Source of the DNA: Tetracentron sinense
Taxonomy: Eukaryota > Streptophyta > Magnoliopsida > Trochodendrales > Trochodendraceae
Length of the DNA stretch: 64,000 nt
NCBI GenBank assembly: GCA_015143295.1
Contig: CM026565.1
Span: forward strand, 16,626,548 to 16,690,547
Direction: 5' to 3'
The notes under the pieces: model-generated
What the model saw: only the letters and a program-made list of their open reading frames with translations
The model's database searches: none
What the model was told of the DNA's origin: nothing
In this document: in pieces, positions 33,087 through 44,872 of the stretch
Layout of the letters: the number at the start of each line of letters is the position of its first letter
How positions within the stretch are numbered: position 1 is the first letter of the stretch
Program-made: the position numbers and the translations under genes

Positions 33087-34300
33087 CAAAGTAATCTCAT
33101 AAGACATTTGACAAAGCAAAAAGGGAAGGTTGGTCAAGGATCTTGGCAGCCCACTTCGATGTATTCAATGAAGGGTAGTTATATACCTAACTCTAAGTCT
33201 TTTCACGGGTGCTAAGATCTGGCTCTAAGTTATGCTCATAAGAATCTCACAAGCTCATAGGATCTCATAAGTCTCATAAGTGAATGCTCATAAGCTCATA
33301 ATTGCTCTAAGATTTCACGGCTCACAAGAACTCATAAGAACTCTAAGGAACTCAAAGAAATCATAAGACTTGATTCTCATATGCTCATAAGACTCATACA
33401 GTTTTGGATTTCATAAGAAACTCATAAGTAAATGGTTTTGGAACTAGTACGGGTTTCCTCGGATTTCTATGCTCTACAGCTCTATGTCTTGCATGCTCCA
33501 TGATATTATTATTTCATTGTTCGTTAGTAGTTTGTAGACACTGAGTATTCCATGCTCAGTCATGCATGTTATGTCGGCAGGTGCACGTGTTCCATTTGAT
33601 ATCTGTGGTTCGGATCCTTGGGTGGAGGAAGAGTACTATGAGCCAGAGCCTACCATGGATCATTACCAAAACGAGGGGGCACTAGATAGGCGGCCCAATT
33701 TCAATTTCTGTTCAGAGAGTGAGAGAGAGTATATGTAGACACCTGAATCTTTTCATGCCATTGCCTAGTTTATTAGGGGTATTTTAGTCTTTAAGGTATC
33801 TTCATGCGTGTATTCTTGCATAACTGGTTATCTTAAGGGTTTTCTCATGGCCTGAGTTTGTTGTGGGTTTAGTGTATGAGTTAAGAGGTGTGAGGTGTTT
33901 TTTGGGAAAACAAGCAAAGAGTATAAAACATACTCTATGTGTTAAGTGAATAGTGCTTATAGAGGTCAAGGCCTCTATGTATAGTCTTGAGTGTTTCTTA
34001 GTGAAATGATAGTTTGATGTAGGTATATGTTGAGTCCAAACCAAGAGAATATGAGTACCCTAAGTATTCAAGATCATAGAGTATAAAACACCCTAAGTGT
34101 GTATGTAGAACTCTAGGAGTCATGTGGTTAATGCTAGTGCGCAAGACATAAAGAAGTCGGGGCCTCTTATGCATGTTAGTGTGTGTTCAATGATCACTAA
34201 GGTGAGTTAAAACATATGGGGGTGGAATCAGGAGATGAGAGTAGGGGTTGGAATCTAGATAGATGGATTATGAAAATAACCCAAGGGTCAAGAGGAATGT
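33087..34300 (+). repeat. Chromovirus LTR fragment, 3' part
   Basis: The stretch from about 33180 is rich in CTCATAAG/CTCTAAG words like the E1 LTR (3480-3720). It then carries the 19-base hairpin (33541-33559), the MSAG frame (33571-33738) and a TTAGGGGTATTTTAG block resembling the LTR terminus of E1. Beyond 33900 there is a weak direct repeat around GAGTATAAAACA (33929 and 34079). No U3, PBS or coding part is present, so it is an old LTR piece. Bases 34200-34310 show nothing recognisable. Confidence 0.65.
33571..33738 (+). CDS. MSAG small frame in LTR fragment (55 codons)
   Basis: ATG at 33571 starts MSAGARVPFDICGSDPWVEEEY, closely matching the E1 patch (ARVPFDLCGEEPWVEEEY). It then runs into an acidic tail and stops at 33736. 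Compared with E1 the differences are concentrated at third codon positions. No known domain. Confidence 0.45.
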   Translation: MSAGARVPFDICGSDPWVEEEYYEPEPTMDHYQNEGALDRRPNFNFCSESEREYM

Positions 34301-34309
34301 CTTAACATC

Positions 34310-35420
34310 CCTCAACTTTAAGAAGCTCTAGTTTTGTCACCGCTTATCGGAATTAAGTGATTCTTGAACCATCATAAATTTTTTGGAACCCTCTTCGAGG
34401 TTCATATTTAATATTTTTTCATATTTTGAGTCTAAGCTAAGTCAAAAGTAAGTTTTCCAATGTTTTATCTATTGAAATTACAAACCAATCAGCTTTAGAG
34501 CCCTTTTAGACCTTTAAAAACTCAAAATTAGGAATTTTGTAAAACACCAAAGTTGTTCCCCTTTTAAAGACGAGTCCAACGCAAGTTGAATCCTCAAACT
34601 CCGATATCCGAGTCAAAAGTTACAGTCCAATTACCCAAGCTCCGGTTGAGAAATTCCTGTTTTTTTTGTTAAGGCCTGATCGATCGGCCATCGATCTGTG
34701 ATAGATCGGTGTAAGCCCGAGAATTTCCCAGTTAAGTCTGATCGATCGGACAAAACCCCGATCGATTCATATGCGCGATTTTAGTTTTAAAGAGTCTGAA
34801 ATTACATTTTTTAAAGGGTTTTTAACCCTTGAGACTTTAAATAGGGGTCCTATTTGAGGTTTTAGAGTATCCCAACCTATTTTAAACCTAATTTGGCAAA
34901 AGGGAGAGAAAACCTAGGGTTTCTAAGAGGATTGTGCTTGGTGAAAGTGGAGATTGCTCTTAGAAGGAGGAGAAAGCTTGAAGATCTTTCCCAAATCATC
35001 TTGGGAGTGATTTGGATCCAAGGGAAGGATCCCTAAGGTTGATATACTATCCAAATCAACTCTATTATAATGTTTTGTGAATGTTAAAATTATAGAAATA
35101 GAGATTAGAAGTATTTTTCCCCAATTTTGTATGAAGTAAGCTATTATGGATGGAAATATGGTTTAATAATGTGGATGGAATGTATGGAGGATGGAAAATA
35201 CTATGGAGGATGAGATGAATATATGGATGTGGATTTTTTTCGGGTTATATCGATGGATTATGGTGTGAGATATTGGAAATAGGAAAAGGCAATGTATTCA
35301 TAAGTTACGTACCCAAGGTGTTTGTTAAAATGCTTGAGTGGATAAATATGAATATGATACTATGGAATGGTAGGAAATTGATTATGAATTATACTAAGAA
35401 TCGTGATAAGATATATATAT
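34310..35420 (+). repeat. Chromovirus LTR fragment, 5' part
   Basis: Bases 34560-34640 match the conserved U3 block of E1/E2 (GTCCAACGCAAGTTGAATC and GAGTCAAAAG). Decayed palindromes follow at 34678-34770 (TGATCGATCGGCC, CTGATCGATCGGAC), then a leader and a donor-like CTAAG|GTTGATA site near 35036, followed by an intron-like AT-rich part with a short TA repeat near 35410. It is a diverged relative of the E1-E3 LTRs and out of order with the fragment to its left, so the two pieces come from different insertions. Confidence 0.6.
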
Positions 35421-35429
35421 ATATGTGAT

Positions 35430-36590
35430 TGTTTTGTTAAGTTTTTCACACCCTTGAGAGTCAACTCGACTGGGGAAGTTGAGGGGATTTTTGCTCTACC
35501 GGGCTCTGTGGGGAAGAGGTTAGAGCGGCTTTGATTCTACTGGGGATGGTTTGACTTTGCATGGGGAGATTGAGGAAGGTATGATCCCTTTTTATGACTG
35601 CACCTGATTTTTCAGGTTGCCTACGTATCCTTTACAGGATCAGGTCATGACGTAGTTCAGGCAAATGCCAAAGATTGGCAAGAGAGGGTGTCCCTGAAGA
35701 GGTTTTACGAAAGAAAGGTTGTTAGGCTCAAAGGGGCTAACTAGCGGATTTCATTGATCTATAAAATGGGTTTTCATTGAAGGGGATGAAGGGGTGCCAA
35801 AGATGGCTTCTTGTCCTTTACCGAAGCAGCTAAAAGTGCAAGCATTATCAGGCAAGACCTTAAGCGTTGTACTTTGATTTTGCCCATTTGATTGGTTCAG
35901 GATCCGATGGTCAATCCGATATTGCCCCTTGCTTTGTCGGGCGAGGCATTTGCCCCTAGTAAATTTGTACAACTTTTCCCGAAGTTGTCAGTCACTTGTG
36001 TGGGTGTTAGCTCTGCTTCAATTTGCCCCTGCTCCACGCATTATCATGGGGGAGCTTTGATTGAAGATTACGACGGATGATCGGAGATGGGCTTGCCCCT
36101 TGCTTTTGATTGCTCCCTACCCCTAGTGCGGTGAGGTCTTGACCTACTCTATACAGGACAAAGGTTCTAGATGAGAATTCTGCTCTTCATCGTATTCTAC
36201 CCCTGAGGATTATAGGTCTGATTATCTATTTAAATGACCTCTTATTAAAGCAAATGAGCTTAGTCGGCATTCAGTAATGATAGTCAAACATGATAAGGGA
36301 GATATAACTCTTGAGGGAGTGATTTCATTGAATTTGAAAGAGGTAGACTCTGCACTTGGACTTGGACTCCTACAAGGGCCACTACGGCCGACTCTTACAG
36401 GAAGAGAAACCTAACTAAGATTGACATAGACTCGGCTTGGTTCTAATCAACCTAAGCTCAGCATTTTGTTTTCAAGTCTCCCTCTTCAGATGGGCTGGTG
36501 AAGGCACTGCTTTGGGTGGCACAATGGCGAATTGATGATGGGCTGAACAGGGTTTTTCAGGAGCACCAGCTACCAGGAACATAGTCAAGT
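35430..36590. repeat. Tat-type non-coding fragment, unassigned
   Basis: There is no supported gene. The piece contains CTACGTATCC...ACGTAG (35621-35655), the same two-stem structure as the Tat LTRs, and repeated TTGCCCCT words (35925-36110). It is probably part of a Tat-family LTR or untranslated region from another subfamily. Confidence 0.4.
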
Positions 36591-36596
36591 TTACCC

Positions 36597-37050
36597 TCAT
36601 CGATTTAGATCATTCACTACATGTTTTAGAGCAATGCAACGATCAGTGGAATGTCTAGGGCCTTGATGAAAAGCACAGTATTCGTGCTCCCGATAATTGT
36701 GGTTCCTTTTGGCTAAGGGTAGTAACATTGTAGGTCCGCGGAATGTGATCAATTTCCTATCAATGAGAACTGGTAGGAGTTGGCTAAAGGGAGAAGGGGT
36801 GAAATGCTTGTGTGGTGCCTGAGGCATAGAAAGCAGGTGAGAAGAAGGTCTCGGTGGTTGTGCCACAGGGTTAGGTGTGTTAGCCTGAACAGCAGGGGGC
36901 GGATCTGGGTTTGTCCTTTTGCTACCTGGAGCTTGTCAAGAATGGTAGCCATATCATGGAGGAGAGACTTGATTTCCTTGATGTCCTGCTCTTAGCGAAG
37001 AAGGGTCGTCAAGATGATTTCTTGGCTATTAAATGCTTCTCCGCGTTCCA
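36597..37050 (-). pseudogene. Tat-B gag end with CCHC-like knuckle (fossil)
   Basis: Minus-strand translation gives PVLIDRKLITFRGPTMLLP, then a YREHEYCAFHQGPRHSTDRC segment and ALKHVVNDLNR. This matches the gag end of Ogre/Tat and related Ty3 elements (YC.FH...GH.T..C..LK...QDLI). It starts near 37050 with MERGEAFNSQEII. It is much shorter than an Ogre gag, which suggests a shortened or non-autonomous element. Confidence 0.75.
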
Positions 37051-37099
37051 TCACTTAAATCCTTAAGTTGCCGCCTCGATAAGGTGGGATCTAGAAAGA

Positions 37100-37800
37100 T
37101 AAAGCGAGTAATTCTGGAGGTAAGGTATGTGAATCTAAAATGCATGAGCATCTGCGGGTAAAAACCCAATGAATAAGGTGAGACTCAAAAAGAGAAAAGA
37201 CTCGACCCTAAGCAGCGTTCCTGATAGGATAGAGTGAAGAATAGACATGGTCTATTGATTCTTGTAGTTGGGTCACTTCTAGGAATGCTGTCGACTACAT
37301 GATGGGTGGGCTGTACTCGAGCGATGTTAGATGCAGTGAGTACAATGGCAATGATGCCCGGGCTAGGATAGACTGGACTCTTACAGCTTGGAGGATGATG
37401 CCTAGACTAAGATAGACCGGGTTCTATGCTTTCTTGGATAGGTGCAAATGTAATGCCCTAGTAAGGCAGATACGGTGACAGTGCATGTGTAAACACCTAG
37501 TGTAGTGTACCGGTGCTGATAGTGTAGCGTACCGATGGTACAAGTGCAAGGTGCAGTGTACCTATAGTGTATGTGCAGTGATCCTAGCTAGTGAAAATAC
37601 AGTGCATGAGGGTGCATGGATGATGTAGTAATGCCGGAGGGGTACAGTGCAGGTGTTTGTGCCTAAGCTGTGGTAGCATTGCGAGGAAGAGGATGTTAAA
37701 AAGGATTCTGCATTTGATGTGTGGGAGGAGAGTACAGGACTGTGACTCAAAAATATAAAAAGACTCGATCCTAGGCAGGTCCGTCAGGGATTGTGAAGTC
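37100..37800 (-). other. Tat-B spacer between gag and DUF7745-like frame
   Basis: No supported gene. It includes repeated AGTGTACCGGTGC / GTGCAGTGTACC words (37480-37580), and two related stretches (37185-37260 and 37735-37810, both ACTCGA.CCTA.GCAG) that also match the left end of Tat-A (7880-7930). Confidence 0.5.
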
Positions 37801-37949
37801 AAGTGGTCGGGGCACACCGTCTAGGCCCATGATTTACTGTTGGAGGGATGTGACCTCAACCTCCATATTCTCAATGGCTTCAGCAGCATTGAACATCCAG
37901 GATTCGAACTGTCAGATCTGAGCGGTCATCTCAGCCTTTGTACTGTCGA

Positions 37950-39330
37950 GCTGCTCTTGGTAGAAGTGCAGTTGGGCTCAGATGATAGTGGTTTCTTTGG
38001 TGTCACCTCTCTGCTTCTCCTAGTAAAACTGGAGTGTTTGCTCGAGATGCTCCCGTATGGCCTGAGGTTTGATGTCCAGCTCTACTTCTTGTAGCTTGGA
38101 TGCCTGTTGAGCTTTCCGTAGCCGCTCTCTTTCATCTGCATTTGGAGCTGTCTCTCTAAGAAGATGTCTCTCCAGGTAACCACCTTTTTAGCGAAGGATA
38201 TGACTCCATGTGATGAAGCCAAGACTGGGGTGGATAGTTCCTTGGGCATGGGCATGCTGGATGGAATATCAGGTTCTTCCGCCCAAAGTTGGTATGCTGC
38301 ATCTGTAGGTGGTCCTAATGTAACCATGAAATCTAGTCACTGATCTCGCCTGAAGCTTTTGCTAATCTGACTGGATCGACGTGGGAGGCTGTCGAAGTGT
38401 ACAATGAAAGTGATCCAATCATTTCCCTGCCGGTCTATCACTGGGATGCTTTGAGGGAGTCCAAACTAGCGAATGACTCGGAGTGGAGTGTAGACTGCGG
38501 AGCCCGTAAGTCCGACAAGGATCATGCATCGCCTCCTGGTGATGACAACACGAGGTAGCTTTTTCAGTACAAGTTATTCGTACTGCACACGATCTCCTCC
38601 TCTATCAGGGTTTGGAGAAGCTGGTAGAGCTTCCTGACATCCGTAGTCATTATCGGACCCTGATTCTAAGAAATCTTCCATGGTAGACTATAGGCTTCAC
38701 GGAGGTTGACTGGTGCGACTATGATCGTAGGCAAGTGTCCTACCAACCATAGGTGCAGGAGGGATGTACTGGCATTGAAGATGCCCTTTCTATGATCTAT
38801 TACCTAATTGGGAGCCCTGAGAAGCTCTGCAAGGATGACAGGTACGACCGAACCAAAGTTGAGCCTATCTTCGAGGATCCCTACTAGTACTAACTCGACA
38901 AGTGTATGACATCTCAAAAATTCCAGCTGAGACATGGTTAACAGTGCAAAGGTGTTGAGACCTGGAAGTTCTGCTGTAATGGAGTCAGGGTTTCACTTGC
39001 ACTTGTACTACTTCTTAAGATACTCTACGGGTATCCGATCAAAAAGAGTCGTTAGGACCGGGCTGTAAGCAGGCAGGCTTGATATACAAAAACCTGGATA
39101 GGTCTGCCTGGTATGTTGTCTTGTAGCACAGTACTATGGCTTCGTCGTCCATATTTAACCCTAAGATGTGCTGAATCTCTTCCAGTGTTGGATACAGTTT
39201 GTCCTTACCAAAATGAAATACCATGTGAGATGGGTTCCAATACTGGATAGTTGCGTACATGAGGCGAGGGTCCGGTTTAACCATGGATAGGTTTAGGATA
39301 ATCCTAGTTTTGTAGTACTGAGCTCAAGTG
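37950..39330 (-). pseudogene. DUF7745 / plant-mobile-domain-like frame in Tat-B (fossil)
   Basis: Minus-strand translation at 39284-39039 reads MVKPDPRLMYATIQYWNPSH, then MVFHFGKDKLYPTLEEIQHI, matching the Tat-A frame. Downstream (38327-38082) a Pro-rich segment (MVTLGPPTDAAYQLWAEEPD) matches Tat-A 8471-8280. Conserved W-P, FGK and PTLEE residues point to the DUF7745/PMD-like group; this is recalled, not searched. Two element copies carrying it in the same place show that it belongs to the element. Broken many times. Confidence 0.55.
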
Positions 39331-40267
39331 ATACGCTGACTCAGGGTGAATGCCTCAATTGCTTTCTGGAGGTTGTGATCACATGCCCCCTATGAAATCA
39401 AATGCATGGGTCAGGCCAGTTGACCAATTGACAGGGTTATCCCTGAAGGACCTGCCATCAAGACTTTATGTGAGTGCACTGTGTATGCAGATGAAATATG
39501 CAAAAATATGATGCAATATTTTCTAGGTGTGACAAGGCACATGTGATCTGATAGGGTAGATGGACGGAGTTCTGACATACTTTAACCTGGGTTATTGGAA
39601 ATCAGAAAACCTATCAGGTCAAGGTTAGGGGTAGGCCCGATGAAGGCCTATCCGCCTAGGATTTGAACTCCACATGCTATGTCAGGAAGCAGGGTAGGAT
39701 GTATTTTATTACAAGCACAAGTTTGGCTCATTACATGTCCCTGATGGGTGGTTATCCGGGTAGAGTGTGCCCAAGTAATCAAGCATGACTGGGGACAAGT
39801 ATAGAGTGCAAGCAGGTTAGGGTTTAGAGTATCCCTCCAGGTGGGTTGCTTGTAAACTATATCCTAACCTAACCTAAGCTATATGTATGCATACTGGGGT
39901 GATAAAGCAAGTTCCTAATAGTGGGGGGATTACTTAACACCGTATATACGACTCCCTGAAATGGACGATTGGTGTAAGTGGGAGCGTTCAGAACCGTTTC
40001 CTGAGGATAGCCACCCAACAAGCAAAGTTCCACGGACCTCCAAGACTGTTAAGCTCCTGTCACTGAGGATAATCATCCAGCAGCGGTGAGCATAATAAGC
40101 CTGTCTAATGGGTATTGGGTTGATTACACTACTATGCTATGTATGTTATGCATAGTACATAAATCACCAAAGATATGAAAAATGATTAGTATTAGGTTAA
40201 ATACTAAGATATTTGATTAATTTGAGGTTTATTTGACTTAAACCTAGGTTCCGGGTTAAACCTTAGT
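39331..40267 (-). other. Tat-B untranslated leader
   Basis: No supported gene. It matches the Tat-A leader (9451-10460), including GGGGGGATTACTTAACACCG and the TCAGAACCGTTTCCTGAGG block. Confidence 0.7.
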
Positions 40268-40285
40268 TTCCCTAACAGAGTTACC
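40268..40285 (-). promoter_or_regulatory. Tat-B primer binding site, decayed
   Basis: The minus strand reads TGGTAACTCTGTTAGGGA, a decayed form of the tRNA-Arg type site seen intact in Tat-A. The LTR edge lies just beyond, at 40291. Confidence 0.65.
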
Positions 40286-40604
40286 AGAGCTATGAGCAAG
40301 GGTTTCGGGGAAACCCTGGTTTGATCTTACAGGTGAATATAAAGTTGCCACCTATTCATTCGGAATGGATAAGTCTCCGGGATTTCGACAAAGTCTTTGT
40401 CTGCGATTCAAGATCAGGGTAAGAGGTTCGGTTAAGTCCGGGGAAGGGGTTAGGCACCCCGGCACTTCCACTTTTCAATGGTTCCCTACCTACTAGGGTT
40501 AAGTCAAATTAAATTCAATTTTAATCAAATGCCTTAGTATTTAATATAATACTAATCTAAGAAGGAGAAAATCCTAGACTAGGGTCGAACCCGAGTTGGG
40601 TTAC

Positions 40605-40643
40605 CTACGTACTCACATAGGGGTGAGATCAGACCAAGCATAG
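40605..40643 (-). other. Two-stem structure in Tat-B LTR
   Basis: CTACGTACTCACATAGGGG, then TGAGATCAGACC and a decayed GCATAG outer arm; the inner stem CTCAC/GTGAG is intact. Homologue of 10814-10852. Confidence 0.55.
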
Positions 40644-40668
40644 TTCTGGCACATGAGCCCGTACCAAG

Positions 40669-41863
40669 TGTCACGATCAAAAGTTGTCAAGTATTGTCAT
40701 GAGCGTGATACTGGGCTGGGATGGCTTGGGCATAGGCAAAGGATGCTAGTGCGGTGCATAGGAGATAGGTGAGGCACTATGCAAGCGATAGCGTGGCATG
40801 GTGCAAGGTTGGTGCCTTAGTGTTGAGGTACCGAAGTGAAGGGACATGGAGGTGTCTTGATGTTGTGTACGAGATACTATGGTTTGGGTGAAGTGCACAT
40901 GAAGAGTTATGGAGTGAAGCTTGAGTTTGGTCCTTGGTCGGACACATGTGGGTGAGTGTTGTGGGGCCCACATGGTATGATGGAAGTAGGGCCGATAGTA
41001 CCTTCATTCGAAGAGAAAGTTAATACGAGTTTAATAGTACAAAGGGTTTATGGATATTCAATGTACAGTTCCGTAAAAGACCTGTATAACTCCACCAACA
41101 ATGGTGATGTTTCCTTCTGGTAAAGGGTGAAAGGTTTATCGTCCACCTTGAGGAGAAGGGCGTAGCTCTACCTTCCCTTGTGGCACATCTAGGGCCACCT
41201 AATGAGCAACCCTAAAGGAGTTGGGGACAAGCTCTAAGATCCTGAAAGGGATCTTGGAGTCTCCTTGGATGGTTGTTGGAGCATCCAAGGACGGTGCAAA
41301 GGAGACGGACATCCTAGCACTGCGCAAGAGCCTTCGGGCAAGAGGTTTCACCCTAGTACGGCCTTTAAGCATGCGGTATGCATTATGGTAATCTAGGAGG
41401 GATGCAAGGTATGGTTGGGATACTTGGTCAGAGGATCGAGGAACGCGTTGTGGGCGTCATGCTCTCAATGCTTAGTAAACAGGGCAGTGATGCTCCTAAG
41501 TTATCCGCGATGCGTGGCAATGACCAATAGTCGTGTTCGAGAGTATCTGGCCGTGTTGGATGTTCGGCTTGATAGGGGAACCTTAGCATCCTGAGAGATG
41601 CACGAGTCAGAACCTCGGTGATACAGGAACCTTATGTGTTGGACGAGTGTCTGGTGCGACATGATGAAGTAATGCGTATGCCAGCTGAACGTAGCTTAGC
41701 GGATGGGACTCGGTAGTGGGTCGTACCTTATCATAGCATTGTAGCATAAGACGTTGGGTCAGTTCAGTGTACGGATGGTGTAATTGTGTAAGGATGGCCA
41801 AGATCATGGGATGATCAAGGTGCCGCATGGTTGTTCGGCAAAACCAAAAAGTTGACCGTGACA
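40669..41863 (+). repeat. E4 5' LTR
   Basis: Starts TGTCACGATCAAAAG and ends AGTTGACCGTGACA, directly followed by the PBS. The ends are inverted repeats of up to 12 bases (TGTCACGGTCAA in the better preserved right LTR start, TTGACCGTGACA here). Frames inside have no support. Confidence 0.85.
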
Positions 41864-41865
41864 GT

Positions 41866-41881
41866 TGGTATCAAAGCATGG
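41866..41881 (+). promoter_or_regulatory. E4 primer binding site
   Basis: TGGTATCAAAGCATGG starts two bases after the LTR end, a Met-tRNA type primer site. It shows the element faces right. Confidence 0.8.
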
Positions 41882-42651
41882 TTGCTCGTGGGAGCCTGAA
41901 GCTACAGTTTGCAACAGGTGATCAGGTTGGAATGCATAAAATGCTTCTACTGTGGTTCCGAGTAGTAGGAGTGCTACTGGCTACAGAGTTTGTTGGCTTC
42001 TAGAAAGTGGACTTATTACGGGAGAGACTTGTCCAGGATCGAGATGAAGTTTGACAATAATATAGGTGTTGGTCTCTAATGTAGTGGTGTGTTAGAGCAA
42101 GACTACTAGTGGATAGTGGTCGAAGGGAAATTCAGGATCATATGTGTACTCAGGGTGAAGACAGTGTTTTGGACTTGAGGAGCACAGTATTAGTTCAAGA
42201 TGAAGATTCTCGTAGTTGAAGTATCAAGACTGCACGTAGTGAAATAGCACAATGGTGCAAAGATTGGGTGAAGTGTTCTCTCAGTTGAAGACACATGATG
42301 TTGAGATACTAGAGTAACACAACTATGTTGGCAAGGTGCCAAAGACTTGAGTAGTCAAATACTCTTGTCAAGGTTGGAAGCTAATTGTAGGAGAAGATGC
42401 AATGGAGTGGATGAGTGCTATCTCAGGGTACTCAAAGAGTTGAGGTACTAGAGAGGCACAACAAGAATACAAGATGATGGAAGTTTAAGTGGAAGAGCAC
42501 TCGGGTAAATGTCAGAAGTATGAGGCAAGACTTCAAGAGTGAGGCAATGTGTTACAAGTTGAAATGATGGTGTGGCTTCAGACAACTTCATAGGTTGTTG
42601 GCTACGAAAAGTTGAGCTCGACGAATTGAGTTCAACACAAGTGATTGAGCG
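41882..42651 (+). other. E4 internal region, left half
   Basis: No supported gene; AG-rich, repeat-poor sequence with words such as GTTGAAG / GTTGAGG recurring. Continues after E3 at 52086. Confidence 0.6.
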
Positions 42652-42656
42652 ACGGA
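42652..42656. repeat. E3 target duplication, left (ACGGA)
   Basis: ACGGA before TGTCGCGACC, repeated exactly at 52081-52085 after the CTCTACA end of E3. This marks E3 as a simple, unrearranged insertion. Confidence 0.92.
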
Positions 42657-42954
42657 TGTCGCGACCCAAAACCCACCCTAGGAGTTAGAGTGAACTTTGG
42701 ACGACTAATCATGGCGTACATGACTTGCTTGACAAACCAACCTGCAAAAACCCACAGAGCATATACAATAGAGGATGACAGCGGAAACATAACTATAAAA
42801 CACAGCGGAAGTCTAACAACCTCTAAGTATATACACATGGGCCAAGTTTAATACAAAGAAATCAAAAAAAGAAAGTGCGGATATGCCCGCCAAAATACAT
42901 GGATATAATCACTCATGCTCGCCCACAGCTAATCCACTCAGAATCTAACACCAC

Positions 42955-43074
42955 CTACTGATAACCCTCTACAGGAGGTTCCTCCAAAGGCTCCTCGACG
43001 TACTCCTCCTCCACCCATGGACCAGGAGCACAAACATCAAATGGAGCAGCAGCTCCCTCAGAACCTGCCGACAT
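42955..43074 (-). CDS. MSAG small frame in E3 3' LTR (39 codons)
   Basis: Minus-strand ATG at 43074, stop at 42955. Reads MSAGSEGAAAPFDVC, then GPWVEEEYVEEPLEEPP and ends EGYQ. The MSAG start, PFD.C and PWVEEEY are shared with the frame at 33571; E1 shares PFD.C and PWVEEEY. The start follows the hairpin by 10 bases. Function unknown. Confidence 0.45.
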   Translation of the reverse strand: MSAGSEGAAAPFDVCAPGPWVEEEYVEEPLEEPPVEGYQ

Positions 43075-44416
43075 AAGAAGTACGGCTGAGCATGGAATAC
43101 TCAGCGGGTACCAAGCACTAACCAACAGTCATAGCATACGTATAGCATACATAAAGTAGGAAACAATTCACGCATATAAAGCAAGAATGATTCATATCAT
43201 GACAATAAAGTAAAGCAATATAATTCATCATGTTTGCAATCATAAAAGCCGGTAAAACCCTTGAAATCATGTGCACTTGACTTGACTGAAATTACCCTTT
43301 TTATGCTTGAAACCTTGTCTACCGTGTCATGCGTGTCATGCTTGTATCATGCGTGTATCATGCTTGCTTGTTCTGAAAAGTAATCTACTTGTGAGGGAAG
43401 GGAGACCCTAATTCCTAGAATGCTCATGCTTGTCCTTCCACTTGTGAGATTCACTTGTGAGATGTCCTTGTGAGATGCACTTGCGAGGGAAGGGAGACCC
43501 TTCTTATGAAAATGCATGATTGTCTTGTCCTTGCCAAAAGCGAGGTAAAACATATCGTAGGATATGCCCCACCTCTAAATCCCATTCTTGAAAACCTCGG
43601 TAAATCATGTCATGTATGCGTGCTCGTGAGGTTGTGTGCATACTTGCATTTGGAATTAAATATGGCATTGAGTAATTCATAACACATAACATCAATGATT
43701 TGAGCAATTTAGTATTCATATCATTTAGGAAAAGCGAACAATCACACTATCATGACCCTAGCAATTTCCATAAACCTTAAACATGAAATTTATTAATTTA
43801 TTATTCATCTCATTCACCTTGACATTTCATCAAACATGGTGCATTCATTATTTATTAACCCTACAACATGCTTTTCTAGGTGGGTTATGCTCACATCATA
43901 CGTGTTTGTTCATTATGGATACAATGCCCTCCCCATTTCATTCATCACATCATTTCACACGGCATCCAATCGCCAATTCCGTCTCCATTCACCATTCACA
44001 CCCGTCCATCTCATAGCACATGTGTAAATGAAAGAAAACAAAGAGAAATAAAGTAAAAGAATGAACTATAATTAGGAGGGTAGCAAGAAGTACCGACCTT
44101 GAAGAAATGAGGAAGAAACCCCTTCCAAAAACGACCATGAGGTGCTGCCCTAGCTTGGGGAACGCTCTCCACGGGTGCTTGAGCCGTGATCTTGGAGAAA
44201 AGCCGGACTTGAAGTGATCTAGGGTCTCAAAACCCCTTTGATTCTTCTCGAAAAGCAAAACCCTAGCTTAGGAAACCCTTTCTCCTCTCTTCTAATCCCC
44301 CAAATCTTCTAAGTGTTGAGAATGAGCCCTAAAGGCTCGGGTTAAACTCTTAAGGTAAGAGTGAACCGACCAAAAGACCATAATACCCTTACTGAAATTT
44401 CTACAAAAATACGAGT

Positions 44417-44561
44417 ATCGAGCGATCGGTGTTAATGACCGATCGATCGGTTGCCTACCGATCGATCGGTTTAATAACCGAGCGATCGGTTAAAATTTCA
44501 CTCTCTGGAAAATTTCCCCATACAAAAATCTTGACCAGTCGATAGCCTCCGAGCGATCGGT
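44417..44561 (-). promoter_or_regulatory. Palindrome array in E3 3' LTR (4+1 units)
   Basis: Units ending GATCGGT start (plus coordinates) at 44417, 44438, 44457 and 44477, then one at 44548. Spacing is 19-21 as in E1 and E2. The conserved block between clusters reads, on the minus strand, GTATGGGGAAATTTTCCAG. Confidence 0.72.
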
Positions 44562-44771
44562 GGTCTGCAGGTCCAAACTGTTTTGGCCATAACTTTTGAC
44601 TCGTTCGTCCGATTTTGACAATTCAACTTGCGTTGGGTTCGTACTTCGAAAACAAACATTTCTGACGTCGAAATTTCCAATTTCTTCCTTATTTATTAAT
44701 TATACCTCTTTAAAGGCAAAATGGCAACGAAAGTGTCATGCATTAAATGTGAAAAGGTCCGGGCCTCTACA

Positions 44772-44785
44772 TCCTCCCCCTCTTA
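44772..44785 (-). promoter_or_regulatory. E3 polypurine tract
   Basis: The minus strand reads AAGAGGGGGAGGA directly before the TGTAGAGG start of the 3' LTR. Confidence 0.85.
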
Positions 44786-44872
44786 CAAAAATTTCGTCCT
44801 CGAAATTTAGACGCTACTTGCATTACAAACCAAAATGAAAATTACAAGTCATATACAAACTTATACAAAAAC

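Larger units (their letters stand above)
42657..44771 (-). repeat. E3 3' LTR (2.1 kb)
   Basis: Minus-strand order: TGTAGAGGCCCGGACC start at 44771, U3 with palindromes (44417-44561), leader, donor-like site CAAG|GTCGGT near 44097, GAGGGAAGGGAG repeats, hairpin (43085-43103), MSAG frame (42955-43074), and end GGTTTTGGGTCGCGACA at 42657. Frames on either strand between 43347 and 44258 repeat exactly in the other LTR and are not gene-like. Confidence 0.93.
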
